From positions 7,892,001-7,956,000 of the forward strand of contig NZ_JAPNKC010000001.1 of assembly GCF_026626705.1 (NCBI RefSeq): a DNA stretch of 64,000 bases, written 5' to 3'. Source of the DNA: Pyxidicoccus sp. MSG2 (GTDB lineage Bacteria > Myxococcota > Myxococcia > Myxococcales > Myxococcaceae). Shown here piece after piece: positions 32,954 to 41,408 of this stretch. Numbering within the stretch: position 1 is the first letter of the stretch; every line of letters begins with the position of its first letter. The position numbers and the translations under genes were made by a program. The notes beneath the pieces were generated by a model, which was not told the origin of the DNA, did not search any database, and saw nothing but the letters and a program-made list of their open reading frames with translations.

Positions 32954-35608
32954 ATGCACACGTCGTCTCGTCAGGGGCTCGGGCCCCCCGCTGTCTTCGT
33001 GGGCCGTGCCGAGGAGGTGCAACGCCTCGGAGGCATGCTGCGGCGCGTGCGGACCGGCGTCGTCTACGGCCTGCCCGGCGTGGGCAAGTCCGCGCTGGCG
33101 GCGGCGGTGGCGGCGCGCTACCGGGGCCCCGTCGTGCACCGGCGCGTGCGTCCCGGCGACACGTTGGACACCGTGGTGGACGACGTGCGCCGCCTGCTGA
33201 GCGACGCGCCCGTGGCCCAGGCGCTGTCGGATGCCTCGCGCCTGGAGGACCTGGCCCTGGCGCTGGAGGCGCGCCGCGCGCTGTGCGTGCTGGACGATTT
33301 GCACGGGCTGAAGCCGGCGGAGCGCGCCGCGCTGGTGGAGGAGGTGGGCGGCCGCCTGCGGCAGGGGGCGCTGCTGGTCACCTCGCGCGAGTCCGTGCCC
33401 CGGCGCGCCGCCAGCCCGGACCGCTTCGAGCTGCGCCTGGACGGCCTGGCCGAGTCCTCGGCCCGCGCCCTGTGGGAGCAGCTCGACTCGCTGTACGGCA
33501 TGCGCGAGGGCTTCGACGCCGCGTGGGCCCGCTCGCGAGGCGTGCCCTTCCTGCTGCGCCGCGCCCATGCCGGTGACGCGGGGGACGAGGAGCCGGTGCG
33601 CGCGGCGCTGGCGGCGCTGCCCGGGGACGAGCGGCGGCTGGCCGCGGTGCTGGCGCTCAGCGAGGTGCCGCTGCCGCCCGGCGCGCTCCAGGACGTGCTG
33701 CCCGGCGGAGAGCCAGACGGGCCCGGCGAGGCGCTGCGGCGGCTGGGCGCGAGGCTGCTGGTGGAGACGGACGCACAGGGGCGGCACGGCCTGCACGACC
33801 TGGTGCGCGAGGCCCTCACCTCGCTGCTCACCCCGGACGAGGCGCGTGCCGCGCACGAGTCGCTGCTGGCGCTGCTCGAGCGCGAGCCGCTGCCCGCCGT
33901 GGTGCGCGTGCGCGCGGTGTGCCGTCACCTCCAGGCCCTCGGCCGTCGCGAGGCGCGCGCGGCCTTCATCGTCGAGCAGGCGGAAAGCCTGGTGCGCCTG
34001 GGCGCCGCCGCGGAGCTGCTCTCGCTGCTGGACTCGCTGCCCCCGGAGCTGCGCACCGCCGACGTGCGGCTGGCCCGGGCGCGGGCGCTGGTGCGACTGC
34101 TGGATTTGCGCCACGCCCTGGCCGGGTTGCTGGAGCTGCGCGCCTCCCTGGAGGATGCGCCTTCGGAGGAAGGGGACGCGCTGCGCGAGGACGTGGGCAC
34201 GGTGCTGGTGCGCGTGGCGCTCTTCTCGCTGGAGGTGGACACCTGTGAGCGGACGCTCGGGTCCATGCCCATGCCGCGCCAGCCGGAGGTGTTCCTCCAG
34301 CAGCTCCTCGCGTGGGCGGCGCTGCGCTTCTTCCAGGGCCGGCTGGACGAGTCGCTGGAGATGCTGGACTCCGCCGCGGCCGCGTCGGAGGACCGGCGCG
34401 TGCTGGGCTGGTGCGCGTACGCGCGCGTGCTGATGCTCTGGATCGAGGGCCGTGACAGCGAGCTGGCGGAGCCGCTGGCGCAGTGCGTGTCGCTGCTGGA
34501 GGGCGCGCCGCTCGACTCGCGCGGGCCGATGGTGACGGCCCTGTCCGCGGGCATCCTCAGCCGGCTGGGCCGGATTACGGAGGCAGAGGCCGCGCTGGCG
34601 AAGGCGCGCGAGCGGCTGGGCCGGCTGGGCGCGCCCCGGCTGGCGCTGGAGCTGGACTGCATCGCCGCGTGGTGCCGGGCGGACCGCGGCGAGCGGCGTG
34701 CCGCGCTCGCCGCGCTGCGGGAGACGGAGGCCCGCGCCGAGCACGCGGGCTACCTCTTCATCCGTCACCTCTCGCGCCTCGGCGCCGGGCGCATGCTGCT
34801 GGAGCTGGGCCGGCGCGCGGAGGGGCTGGCGCTGCTGGACCTGGTGGAGTCCGACGCCCTCGCCCGGGGCGCGAACGGGCTGGCCCGGGCCGCGGAGGTG
34901 GCGCGCGCCGCGGACGTCACCCGGCAGGTGGCGCTCCCCGCCGCCGTGGAGCCGCGCGAGGTGCGCCCGGGAGTGGCCGCCCGCCAGCGCGCCCTCGCGG
35001 CCCTCCATGCCGCCATGCAGGGGGACAGCGTGCGCGTCACCGGGCTGCTCGCGTCGCTGGACCCGCTGGCGCGCGGCGAGGACTTCGCGCTGGAGCGCGC
35101 GCTGGGCCACCTGTCGCGAGCCCTGCTCCATCAGCGGGCGGAGCGGACCCTGGACGCGCAGGCCGCGCTCGAGGCCGCCGCGCGCGAGGCCTCGGCGGGC
35201 GAGGTGGACCCGGAGCTGATTCCGGAGCTGGCCCGCGCGCTGGCCCCACGGAGCGCGATTGCGGCGGGCGATGCGCCGCCCGGAGTCGCGGAGGCGGTGG
35301 TGGTGGACGCGCGCCAGCACGAGCTGCGCGCCTCGGGGCGCACCGTCTCCCTGGCGAAGCGGGTGCTGCCGCGCCGGCTGCTGTACGCGCTGGCCCGGCA
35401 GCCGGGGCGCACGCTGCCGAAGGAGGCGTGTGTGCGCGCCATGTGGGACGCGGACTATGACCCGCGCCTGCACGACAACTCCCTGCGCGTGCACGTGAGC
35501 TTCGTGCGCGAGCTGCTCGAGGGCACCGGCGCGCGCGTGGTGTTCGAGGACCCCGGCTACCGGCTCGACGCGTCGGAGGGATTTGCCTTCATCAGTGACG
35601 AGCCCTGA
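32954..35608 (+). CDS. STAND ATPase regulator with C-terminal OmpR-type winged helix
   Basis: 884 residues. The N-terminal NTPase has Walker A GLPGVGKSA (39-47) and Walker B L-C-V-L-D-D-L (110-116), with a sensor-like T-S-R-E near 146. A long Leu/Ala/Arg-rich helical region of TPR-like repeats (about 300-770) follows. The last 100 residues (782-884) form a Trans_Reg_C/OmpR-type winged helix: A-L-A-R-Q-P-G-R-T-L-P-K-E, then D-N-S-L-R-V-H-V-S-F-V-R and P-G-Y-R-L. SARP/AfsR regulators carry this domain first; here it is last. Probably a signal-gated transcription factor. Start at 32954 has no Shine-Dalgarno; a leaderless transcript is possible. Convergent with the histidine kinase gene (15-bp gap). 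Confidence 0.9.
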   Translation: MHTSSRQGLGPPAVFVGRAEEVQRLGGMLRRVRTGVVYGLPGVGKSALAAAVAARYRGPVVHRRVRPGDTLDTVVDDVRRLLSDAPVAQALSDASRLEDLALALEARRALCVLDDLHGLKPAERAALVEEVGGRLRQGALLVTSRESVPRRAASPDRFELRLDGLAESSARALWEQLDSLYGMREGFDAAWARSRGVPFLLRRAHAGDAGDEEPVRAALAALPGDERRLAAVLALSEVPLPPGALQDVLPGGEPDGPGEALRRLGARLLVETDAQGRHGLHDLVREALTSLLTPDEARAAHESLLALLEREPLPAVVRVRAVCRHLQALGRREARAAFIVEQAESLVRLGAAAELLSLLDSLPPELRTADVRLARARALVRLLDLRHALAGLLELRASLEDAPSEEGDALREDVGTVLVRVALFSLEVDTCERTLGSMPMPRQPEVFLQQLLAWAALRFFQGRLDESLEMLDSAAAASEDRRVLGWCAYARVLMLWIEGRDSELAEPLAQCVSLLEGAPLDSRGPMVTALSAGILSRLGRITEAEAALAKARERLGRLGAPRLALELDCIAAWCRADRGERRAALAALRETEARAEHAGYLFIRHLSRLGAGRMLLELGRRAEGLALLDLVESDALARGANGLARAAEVARAADVTRQVALPAAVEPREVRPGVAARQRALAALHAAMQGDSVRVTGLLASLDPLARGEDFALERALGHLSRALLHQRAERTLDAQAALEAAAREASAGEVDPELIPELARALAPRSAIAAGDAPPGVAEAVVVDARQHELRASGRTVSLAKRVLPRRLLYALARQPGRTLPKEACVRAMWDADYDPRLHDNSLRVHVSFVRELLEGTGARVVFEDPGYRLDASEGFAFISDEP

Positions 35609-35623
35609 CACCGTGGCGCACGG

Positions 35624-37303
35624 CTACAGCGACAGCTCCACCACGAAGGCCGCGCCGCCGCCGGGTGCCTCCTCCACGCGGACGCGTCCGTGGTGCGCCT
35701 CGACAATCTGCCGGACGATGTAGAGCCCCAGCCCCAGGCCGCCCTTGTGCACGGCGTTGGGGTTCTGTGCGAAGCGCTCGAAGATGCGCTCGCGGTCCTT
35801 CTCCGCCACGCCGGGCCCGTAATCCCTCACCACCAGCCGGACGGTGCCTTCCTCGCAGGTCAGCGTCAGGCGCACGGGACTGCCCGCGCCGTAGCGCAGC
35901 GCATTGGCGAGCAGGTTGCTCACCACCTGCTCCATGCGCAGCCGGTCGAAGCGACCCCGCGCCGGCCCGTCCACCTGCGCGCTCAGGGTCACGCCCGCCT
36001 GCCGCGCCTCGTCCGCGAAGCGCGCCACGAGGTCCGACACCGCCGCCGCCAGGTCGCCTTCCGTGAACTGGAAGTCCAGCTTGCCCGTCTGGATGCGGCT
36101 GACGTCCAGCAGGTTGTCCACCAGCGCGCCCAGCCTGCGGAGCTGGCGCTCGGTGGTGTCCAGCTTCGCCACGACTTTCGGCGCGGCGAGCGGCTCCCCC
36201 GGCACGGTCTCCGCCATGCGCCGCAGCATCTGGAGCTGCAGGCGCAGCGAGGTCAGCGGCGTGCGCAGCTCGTGGCTGGCCAGGGACAGGAAGTCGTCGC
36301 GCGTGCGCACCGCCTCCTGCAGCGCCGTCTCCGCCTCCTTCAGCGCGGTGACGTCGAGGATGGCGCCGCGCACCACCACCACGTGCCCCGCCGCGTCGCG
36401 CAGCGCCTTCGCGCGGCTGATGAGCCAGTGCCACGAGCCGTCCGGCCACCGGGTGCGGAAGGTGGAGGCATAGGCATCCATGCTGCTGGAGAAGAGGGCG
36501 GCGACCTGGGACTCCACCTCGGGCCGGTCCTCCGGGTGGATGGAGGCGAGGAAGCGCTCGTGGGTCCACTCCGGCAGGGGCTCCGGGTAGCCGTAGAGCC
36601 GGTCATGCCCCTCGGAGCGGAACACATGGCCGGTGGCGAGGTTCGTCTCCCAGACGGCCATCTGCGCGGACTCCAGCGCCACCTGGAAGCGCTCGCCCAT
36701 CTGGCGGAAGCGCTCCTCGGTGCGAGCCACCTCGGTCTCCGCCTGCTGGCGGCGGGTGATGTCGGCGGCCAGCACCCACGTCTCGTCGCCCACGGCGCGG
36801 ACCGTCACCTCCAGCCACATGCGCGAGGGCAGCTCCGCGAGGAAGCGCCCGCCCTCGCGAGTGGTGAGGGCCGTCATCAGCCGCTCGTGCAGCACGGTGC
36901 CCGCCAGCTCGGGCCAGGCACCCCACGGCTCCTGCCCACGCAACTGCTCGGCGGGTTGGCCCAGCAGCGCGGCGGCGCGGCCGTTCAGCTCGCGGATGCA
37001 GCCATGGGCGTCCAGGGAGATGAACGCCTCCTCCATCATCTCCTGCAGCACGCACAGGCGTGCCTCGGGGGACAGACCCGCCTCGTCGGCGGCAGCCGCG
37101 GGCAGGGGCGCACGTTCGGTGGAGCGGCGCTCCTGGGACTTCACGGAGAGAGGCGGCACGGGACCCATTGATACATTGAACGTCTCCCGCATCACCGGGG
37201 GCGTCAAGACGTCCGCGGACTTCGCCTGTCCGGAGGCCGGGGGGGCGTCTGCCACCCCCCGTGTCGCCTGCTCGTGGCGGCCCCGGTGCCGCGAACGTCC
37301 CAT
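35624..37303 (-). CDS. Hybrid-free PAS-PAS sensor histidine kinase
   Basis: 559 residues. After about 75 low-complexity residues come two PAS domains (80-185 and 200-325; the second ends in a PAC-like I-L-D-V-T-A-L-K-E-A-E). HisKA follows with H-box F-L-S-L-A-S-H-E-L-R-T-P-L (phospho-acceptor His344), then HATPase with N-box N-L-L-A-N-A-L-R-Y, G1 D-Y-G-P-G-V and G2 G-L-G-L-G-L-Y-I-V. No membrane segment, so it senses a cytoplasmic signal or cofactor. No response regulator is adjacent (orphan). ATG 37303 has GGGGGA 8 bases upstream, but lies only 4 bp after the stop of the secreted-protein gene, suggesting an operon. An internal ATG at 37168 is an alternative start. Confidence 0.92.
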   Translation of the reverse strand: MGRSRHRGRHEQATRGVADAPPASGQAKSADVLTPPVMRETFNVSMGPVPPLSVKSQERRSTERAPLPAAAADEAGLSPEARLCVLQEMMEEAFISLDAHGCIRELNGRAAALLGQPAEQLRGQEPWGAWPELAGTVLHERLMTALTTREGGRFLAELPSRMWLEVTVRAVGDETWVLAADITRRQQAETEVARTEERFRQMGERFQVALESAQMAVWETNLATGHVFRSEGHDRLYGYPEPLPEWTHERFLASIHPEDRPEVESQVAALFSSSMDAYASTFRTRWPDGSWHWLISRAKALRDAAGHVVVVRGAILDVTALKEAETALQEAVRTRDDFLSLASHELRTPLTSLRLQLQMLRRMAETVPGEPLAAPKVVAKLDTTERQLRRLGALVDNLLDVSRIQTGKLDFQFTEGDLAAAVSDLVARFADEARQAGVTLSAQVDGPARGRFDRLRMEQVVSNLLANALRYGAGSPVRLTLTCEEGTVRLVVRDYGPGVAEKDRERIFERFAQNPNAVHKGGLGLGLYIVRQIVEAHHGRVRVEEAPGGGAAFVVELSL

Positions 37304-37307
37304 GGGG

Positions 37308-38567
37308 CTAGTCCCCCGAGGAGGGGGCCGTGGGGTCCACCAGGGGCTCCGGCATCACCCACAGCCCCTCCGGCTGGAGGTAGGCCGCGTCGAAGGCGTA
37401 GAGGATGCCCGTCCAGCGGTCCCAGAAGACGGCCCAGCTGTACTCCGTGGGCGGAGAGGTGAGTGGATTGCCGTCCCGGTCCGGCAGGCTGTACGCGTAG
37501 TCGGCGTAGTTCCACTCCACCGTGCCGAAGTCGGTGGTGAGCAGCGGGGTGAGCGCCTGGAGCAGCGCGGCCCGGGACACCTCGTCCGCGCGGGGCGGGG
37601 AGGGCGTGAAGACGGGCTGCGCCATGTCGTGCTGCTCGCGCCAGGCGATGTAGTTGTTGCCCATGGCGATGAGCGCGTCGCGCCCGGCCGGCGTGGGCGC
37701 GAGGCGGGCCTGCTCGTACACGGCGAAGGCGGCCACCAGCAGGCTCTTCCAGTGCATGCCCGGGAAGAGGACGTCGAACTCATATGGGCGCGGCGTGTCG
37801 TGCGCGTGGGCCACCGCGAAGTCATACGCCTGTCGCGACTCGGCCGGCACCGCGCCCGGCAGGGTGAACTCCGTGAGCACGCGCTCCGGCGTCACCGAGC
37901 CCGCGCCCTGGCGCCAGTCGAGGTAGAGCCGCCCGGCGCCGCCGATGTCACCGAAGATGGCCAGGTTGCCCTCGTGCAACGTGCGCTCCAGCGTCACCAC
38001 CACGCGCTCCGCCTTGTCCAGCGGGAGCAGGGCGGGCGCGCTCGAGTAGATGGCGGCGAAGCGCGACGCGGTGGCGACGAGCGTGCGCGGGTCCGCCAGC
38101 GCGTCCCAGTTCATCGCCGTGGCGAGCGACGCGAGCGAGGCGGCCGCGTCGACGGGCAGGCCATACAGCACCAGTTGCAGGCCGAGCCGCTCGGCGGAGA
38201 GCTCGGCGTCGCCGGTGAGGCCCACCCGCTGGAGCGCTCCCGGCACGGACTGCGAGGGCTGCCCGCGCGCGGCGTCGAGGATGCTCCGGGCGATGGCCGT
38301 GCCGAGCATGCCCTCACCACCGGTGCGCGAGGCGTGTGGTGCGAAGACGTACCAGTTGGGACGGACGCTGCTGGTGCCGCCAGGCTGGAGCGTCGGGTCC
38401 AGCACGGCGCCCATCTCATAGGCGAGCTGGATGTAGCCCTCGGTGATGCGGCGGTTGTCCTCCAGCGGCGTCGCGGCCCGTGCCCGGGACGGCAGGGTCA
38501 GCAGCACGGTGGCGAGGAGCAGCACGGAGGACGCGCGGAGCGGACGACAAAGCAGGGATGTGTGCAT
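37308..38567 (-). CDS. Exported protein of unknown function
   Basis: 419 residues with a signal peptide (MHTSLLCRPLR, hydrophobic core S-V-L-L-L-A-T-V-L-L-T-L, cleavage near A-R-A-A at 31). The mature chain has no recognised domain; it has many Trp, Tyr and Asp residues, especially late (W-D-R-W-T-G-I-L-Y-A-F-D), and alternates helical Ala/Leu stretches with loops. Perhaps a substrate-binding or enzymatic envelope protein. Its stop codon is 4 bp before the PAS kinase start, so the pair is probably an operon in which this protein may supply the kinase's signal (inference). Start taken at the Met that opens the signal peptide; ATG 38597 and GTG 38609 are in-frame alternatives. Confidence 0.78.
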   Translation of the reverse strand: MHTSLLCRPLRASSVLLLATVLLTLPSRARAATPLEDNRRITEGYIQLAYEMGAVLDPTLQPGGTSSVRPNWYVFAPHASRTGGEGMLGTAIARSILDAARGQPSQSVPGALQRVGLTGDAELSAERLGLQLVLYGLPVDAAASLASLATAMNWDALADPRTLVATASRFAAIYSSAPALLPLDKAERVVVTLERTLHEGNLAIFGDIGGAGRLYLDWRQGAGSVTPERVLTEFTLPGAVPAESRQAYDFAVAHAHDTPRPYEFDVLFPGMHWKSLLVAAFAVYEQARLAPTPAGRDALIAMGNNYIAWREQHDMAQPVFTPSPPRADEVSRAALLQALTPLLTTDFGTVEWNYADYAYSLPDRDGNPLTSPPTEYSWAVFWDRWTGILYAFDAAYLQPEGLWVMPEPLVDPTAPSSGD

Positions 38568-38952
38568 GGGAAACCGGGGGCTGCTGCGGGGTCTCATGGA
38601 AGTAGTCACTGTCCGGAATCTTCCAAGTCATTCGACGGTGCACTCCCGCGCATCTGTCCGGCGGAAGACCCTCGCGGGCACACGTTTCCGGATGCTCCCG
38701 TTCATCGCGTCAAAGACAGGCGCCAGGGCAGCCGAGCCGTGCCATGCGCCCGCGTGTTCGTCGAGCGACGCACGGCCTGTCGCTGTTGGAATGGAAGCCT
38801 TGTTCCTCGGTACAGGTCCGGTGCTCGGACGGAAGGCAGCCGGGTATCCCCTTCATGAGGGGTTCATCGCGCTCCTGCCCACTCCGGCCCACCCCTTCGG
38901 ATGGGGCAGGGTGCCTCGTCCGGTGTCCACGAAGACTCGCACGAGGAAATGC
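38568..38952. other. 385-bp divergent intergenic region, no gene seen
   Basis: Lies between the exported protein/PAS kinase pair (minus) and the first NGLSF lipoprotein (plus). Open frames in it lack ribosome sites and family resemblance. The only structure noted is a weak hairpin, CCCC-N7-GGGG around 38892-38906. It presumably holds two promoters. Confidence 0.55.
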
Positions 38953-39957
38953 ATGCCCCCCATTGGAATGCACAAGCGGAGAGTGGGAGTGTGTCTGGCG
39001 TTGCTGGTGCTTCTCACTGCCTGCGTCCCGACCCAGACGCCCGAGGCGTTCGAACCCCCTGCACGCACCGGGAGCACGGACCAGGCGCTTCAAAGTGACA
39101 ATGGCCTCTCCGTGAATGGGCTGTCGTTCAATGGGCTGTCGTTCAATGGGCTGTCGTTCAACGGCCTGTCCTTCAATGGGCTGTCGAGCAGCGCCTTCAC
39201 GTCCTGGTTCGACGAGGATCCGACGCTCGCCAGCATGGTGATGCGCTACGTGGTCCGCTGTGCCGTGCCGGCGGGCGAGGTGCGCAGCTACACTGCGGAG
39301 GGACAGACGTACACCTGGCCCGGAAGCCTGGGGCTGGCGCCCGGGTGGGCGTCAGGCGTGGCGGCCACGCTCCGGGAGCAACAGGTGGTGTCCGCATGCC
39401 TGGCCGCGCATGCCAACAAGTACAACCAGCACGTGCCCATCTCCGTGTTGGGACGGCGTGCGGATGGAAGGGCCATTCCCGTCACGGACGAGGAGCTGAA
39501 GCAGTACCCATGGCGGGAGTCGTGTTTCTTCGGCAACCTCTTCACGAACGAGGGCGTCCAAGTGGGCCGCGACAAGGGCCGGCTCAAGCCGCGCGAGAGC
39601 TCGTCGCGAGCCTGCTCGGTGGTGGCCAGCCGGGGGGACAAGGAGGACGAGGTGGCGGAAGCGCTCGACTCGGGCGACACGTCCGCGGACGACTCCGCCG
39701 AGGACCTCGAGCTCAACCGCCGCCGGTGCGCGCCGCTCGTCTACGTCGGCCGGTGCGAGCGGCACTGCGAGCTGGATGACTCGAAGTCCTTCTACGCGTC
39801 CTGCACCTGGAACGGGGTGAAGTACCCGGCCCTCACCACGCGCCTGGACAAGCGCAGCCTCTACAAGTGCGGTGATGGCATCTGCCAGCCCACCGAGTCC
39901 TGCGGGGAGAAGAACGACTACCTCACCTGCAGGGACGACTGCGGCACCTGCGGCTGA
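38953..39957 (+). CDS. Lipoprotein with NGLSF pentapeptide array and Cys-rich C-terminus (paralogue A)
   Basis: 334 residues. Lipobox L-L-T-A-C (Cys24); residues 50-79 are six tandem pentapeptides N-G-L-S-[FVS]. The main domain contains M-R-Y-V-V-R-C-A-V-P, a Y-T-W-P-G-x-L-G-L-A-P-G-W motif and V-S-A-C-L-A-A-H-A-N, ending in a compact domain with C-G-D-G-I-C-Q-P-T-E-S-C and C-R-D-D-C-G-T-C, probably a disulphide knot. An acidic insert (D-S-G-D-T-S-A-D-D) at about 235-250 is absent from the paralogue. GAGGA lies 6 bases from ATG 38953. Function unknown; surface or outer-membrane location likely. Tail-to-tail with paralogue B, which shares this whole layout. Confidence 0.85.
   Translation: MPPIGMHKRRVGVCLALLVLLTACVPTQTPEAFEPPARTGSTDQALQSDNGLSVNGLSFNGLSFNGLSFNGLSFNGLSSSAFTSWFDEDPTLASMVMRYVVRCAVPAGEVRSYTAEGQTYTWPGSLGLAPGWASGVAATLREQQVVSACLAAHANKYNQHVPISVLGRRADGRAIPVTDEELKQYPWRESCFFGNLFTNEGVQVGRDKGRLKPRESSSRACSVVASRGDKEDEVAEALDSGDTSADDSAEDLELNRRRCAPLVYVGRCERHCELDDSKSFYASCTWNGVKYPALTTRLDKRSLYKCGDGICQPTESCGEKNDYLTCRDDCGTCG
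39100..39189. repeat. Six tandem 15-bp units encoding N-G-L-S-x
   Basis: Near-identical AATGGGCTGTCGTTC-type units in frame within paralogue A. The identity at DNA level, including synonymous positions, suggests recent expansion by slipped-strand pairing and possible copy-number variation between strains. Confidence 0.85.
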
Positions 39958-39967
39958 GCCCTCGCGG

Positions 39968-39990
39968 GGGCAGCGCCGCCGACGCTGCCC
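39968..39990. terminator. Probable bidirectional terminator between the paired lipoproteins
   Basis: GGGCAGCG-CCGCCGA-CGCTGCCC: perfect 8-bp stem, 7-base loop, in the 48-bp gap between two convergent genes. There is no U-run on either side; hairpin and position are the only support. Confidence 0.5.
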
Positions 39991-40005
39991 TCCACCGCCC
40001 CCGAC

Positions 40006-40932
40006 TCAGGGGCAGGAACCGCAGTCCAGGCCACAGTTGTCATAGCGGGTGGAGGTGCCACACCGCTCCGTGGCCTGGCACACGGTGTCTCCGCACGCAT
40101 GGACATCCTGGACTCGCAGCCGCGTGGTGAGGGGCCGGTGGTAGGTGATGCCGTTGTACGTGCACGACTCGAAGTAGAGCCCGCTGGAGTGCAGCGTGCA
40201 GTACGTCGTGCAGGCGCCCGCGTAGACCAGGGGCCCGCAGGAGGCGGTGGCCTCGCCGCCACCGTTGAGCAGGGCGCCGCACGCGCGCGAGGTGCTCTCG
40301 GCGGGCCCCAGCGGCTCGCGCTCGGCTCCCACGAAGAGGCCCTGTCCGGCGAAGAGGTTGCCGAAGAAGCAGGACTCCCTCCGCGAGTGCGACGTCAATT
40401 CCGCCGCCGAATAGGGAATGGCCGCGCCCGCCGCGTCCCGGCCCAGGATGGAGATGGACACCTCCTCACCGAGCCGGTTGGCGTGCGCGGCCAGGCACGC
40501 GGACACCGCCTGCTGCTCGTACAGCGTGGCCGTCTGTCCGGTGGCCCAGCCGGGCGCCAGCCCCAGCGCGCCGGGCCACGTATACGACTGTCCCGTGGAG
40601 GGCTCCGTGTACGAGCGCGTCTGCCCCGAGGGGACGGCGCAGCGGACCACGTAGCGCATCACCTGGTTGGCCACGGCCGGGTTCGACTGGAACCACGTGT
40701 TGAACGAGCTCGTGGTCAGCCCGTCGAAGGACAGGCCGTTGAAGGACAGGCCATTGAACGACAGGCCGTTGAACGACAGGCCATTGAAGGACAGGCCGTT
40801 GAGGTCTTCCTGCGCCTGCTCCCGCTGCCCGAGCGACGGTGGCACTTCCTCCACCACGGGACCGCAGCCCGCGACGAGCAGCAGCACGGGGATGAGTCCG
40901 CGACACTTCCGTTTCAACCGTCTTGCTTGCAT
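40006..40932 (-). CDS. Lipoprotein with NGLSF pentapeptide array and Cys-rich C-terminus (paralogue B)
   Basis: 308 residues. Basic leader, lipobox L-L-V-A-G-C (Cys23), then five N-G-L-S-F units plus a divergent sixth (D-G-L-T-T) at residues 45-74. The main domain matches paralogue A motif by motif: M-R-Y-V-V-R-C-A-V-P, Y-T-W-P-G-A-L-G-L-A-P-G-W, V-S-A-C-L-A-A-H-A-N, R-R-E-S-C-F-F-G-N-L-F, and the terminal C-G-D-T-V-C-Q-x4-R-C-G...C-G-L-D-C-G-S-C knot. GAGGAG lies 4 bases from ATG 40932. The strong conservation outside the repeats shows gene duplication with inversion. Unknown function; lipid-anchored envelope protein. Confidence 0.85.
   Translation of the reverse strand: MQARRLKRKCRGLIPVLLLVAGCGPVVEEVPPSLGQREQAQEDLNGLSFNGLSFNGLSFNGLSFNGLSFDGLTTSSFNTWFQSNPAVANQVMRYVVRCAVPSGQTRSYTEPSTGQSYTWPGALGLAPGWATGQTATLYEQQAVSACLAAHANRLGEEVSISILGRDAAGAAIPYSAAELTSHSRRESCFFGNLFAGQGLFVGAEREPLGPAESTSRACGALLNGGGEATASCGPLVYAGACTTYCTLHSSGLYFESCTYNGITYHRPLTTRLRVQDVHACGDTVCQATERCGTSTRYDNCGLDCGSCP
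40711..40800. repeat. Tandem 15-bp units encoding N-G-L-S-F in paralogue B
   Basis: Five near-identical units and one diverged unit, in frame. They alternate between two spellings (CCGTTGAA/CCATTGAA on the plus strand), which indicates duplication of a 30-bp double unit. Confidence 0.85.
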
Positions 40933-41408
40933 CGGCTCCTCGGTCTCCAGCAATCACCGGACGGCTCACGCGGAGCCCGCTCCGTGAAGGCCACCCCGGG
41001 AGCACGTGCACGGTGTTGGTGGCCCTCTGTGCGGGAAAGTTGCACCTGTATTGCGCACGCGGAAGCTGGGGGGCCCTGTGGGTCTACGTGCTCGTCGACA
41101 TTCAGTGCGTGGGCCCGGCGACGGGAGTGTGCGCTGTCATCGCGCAGGAGAAGTCCTTCGCGCACGGGTGTCACGCGACTCGCGGTGCGGAGCGGTGGAC
41201 ATCGGCTCCTGGCATCCCGGGGCAGTTGGCGCGTGACGTGGTGGACGCTGCTTCGTGCATCCGTCCGTTGCAGGATGCTGGTTCCGTCAGCGCCACGCGC
41301 ATGCGGTCGTCACGGATGGGCGGCGTGGGGGACGCGTGATGAGATCCATTTCCAGGTGACGGGCAGGGCCGTCCCGGGGGTCCCCGACTGGCGCAGCGGG
41401 AGAGGGCG
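40933..41408. other. 476-bp divergent intergenic region, no gene seen
   Basis: Lies between lipoprotein B (minus) and the cyclase-STAND gene (plus). It contains an imperfect hairpin near 41143-41166 (GCGCAGGA / TCCTTCGCGC) and a sequence at 41040-41054 that resembles a sigma-54 promoter except that the essential GG is TG. No gene supported. Confidence 0.5.

Noticed and set aside
32927-35611. Long minus-strand frame opposite the STAND-winged-helix gene
   Set aside because: Same shadow pattern; the plus strand has Walker A/B and winged-helix motifs.
39100-40800. CRISPR-like or minisatellite array
   Set aside because: The 15-bp units are in frame, adjacent without spacers and inside two lipoprotein genes; they are coding repeats.
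41040-41054. Sigma-54-like promoter TTGCACC-N4-TTGC
   Set aside because: The nearly invariant GG of the -24 element is TG here and the site is over 350 bp from the next gene.
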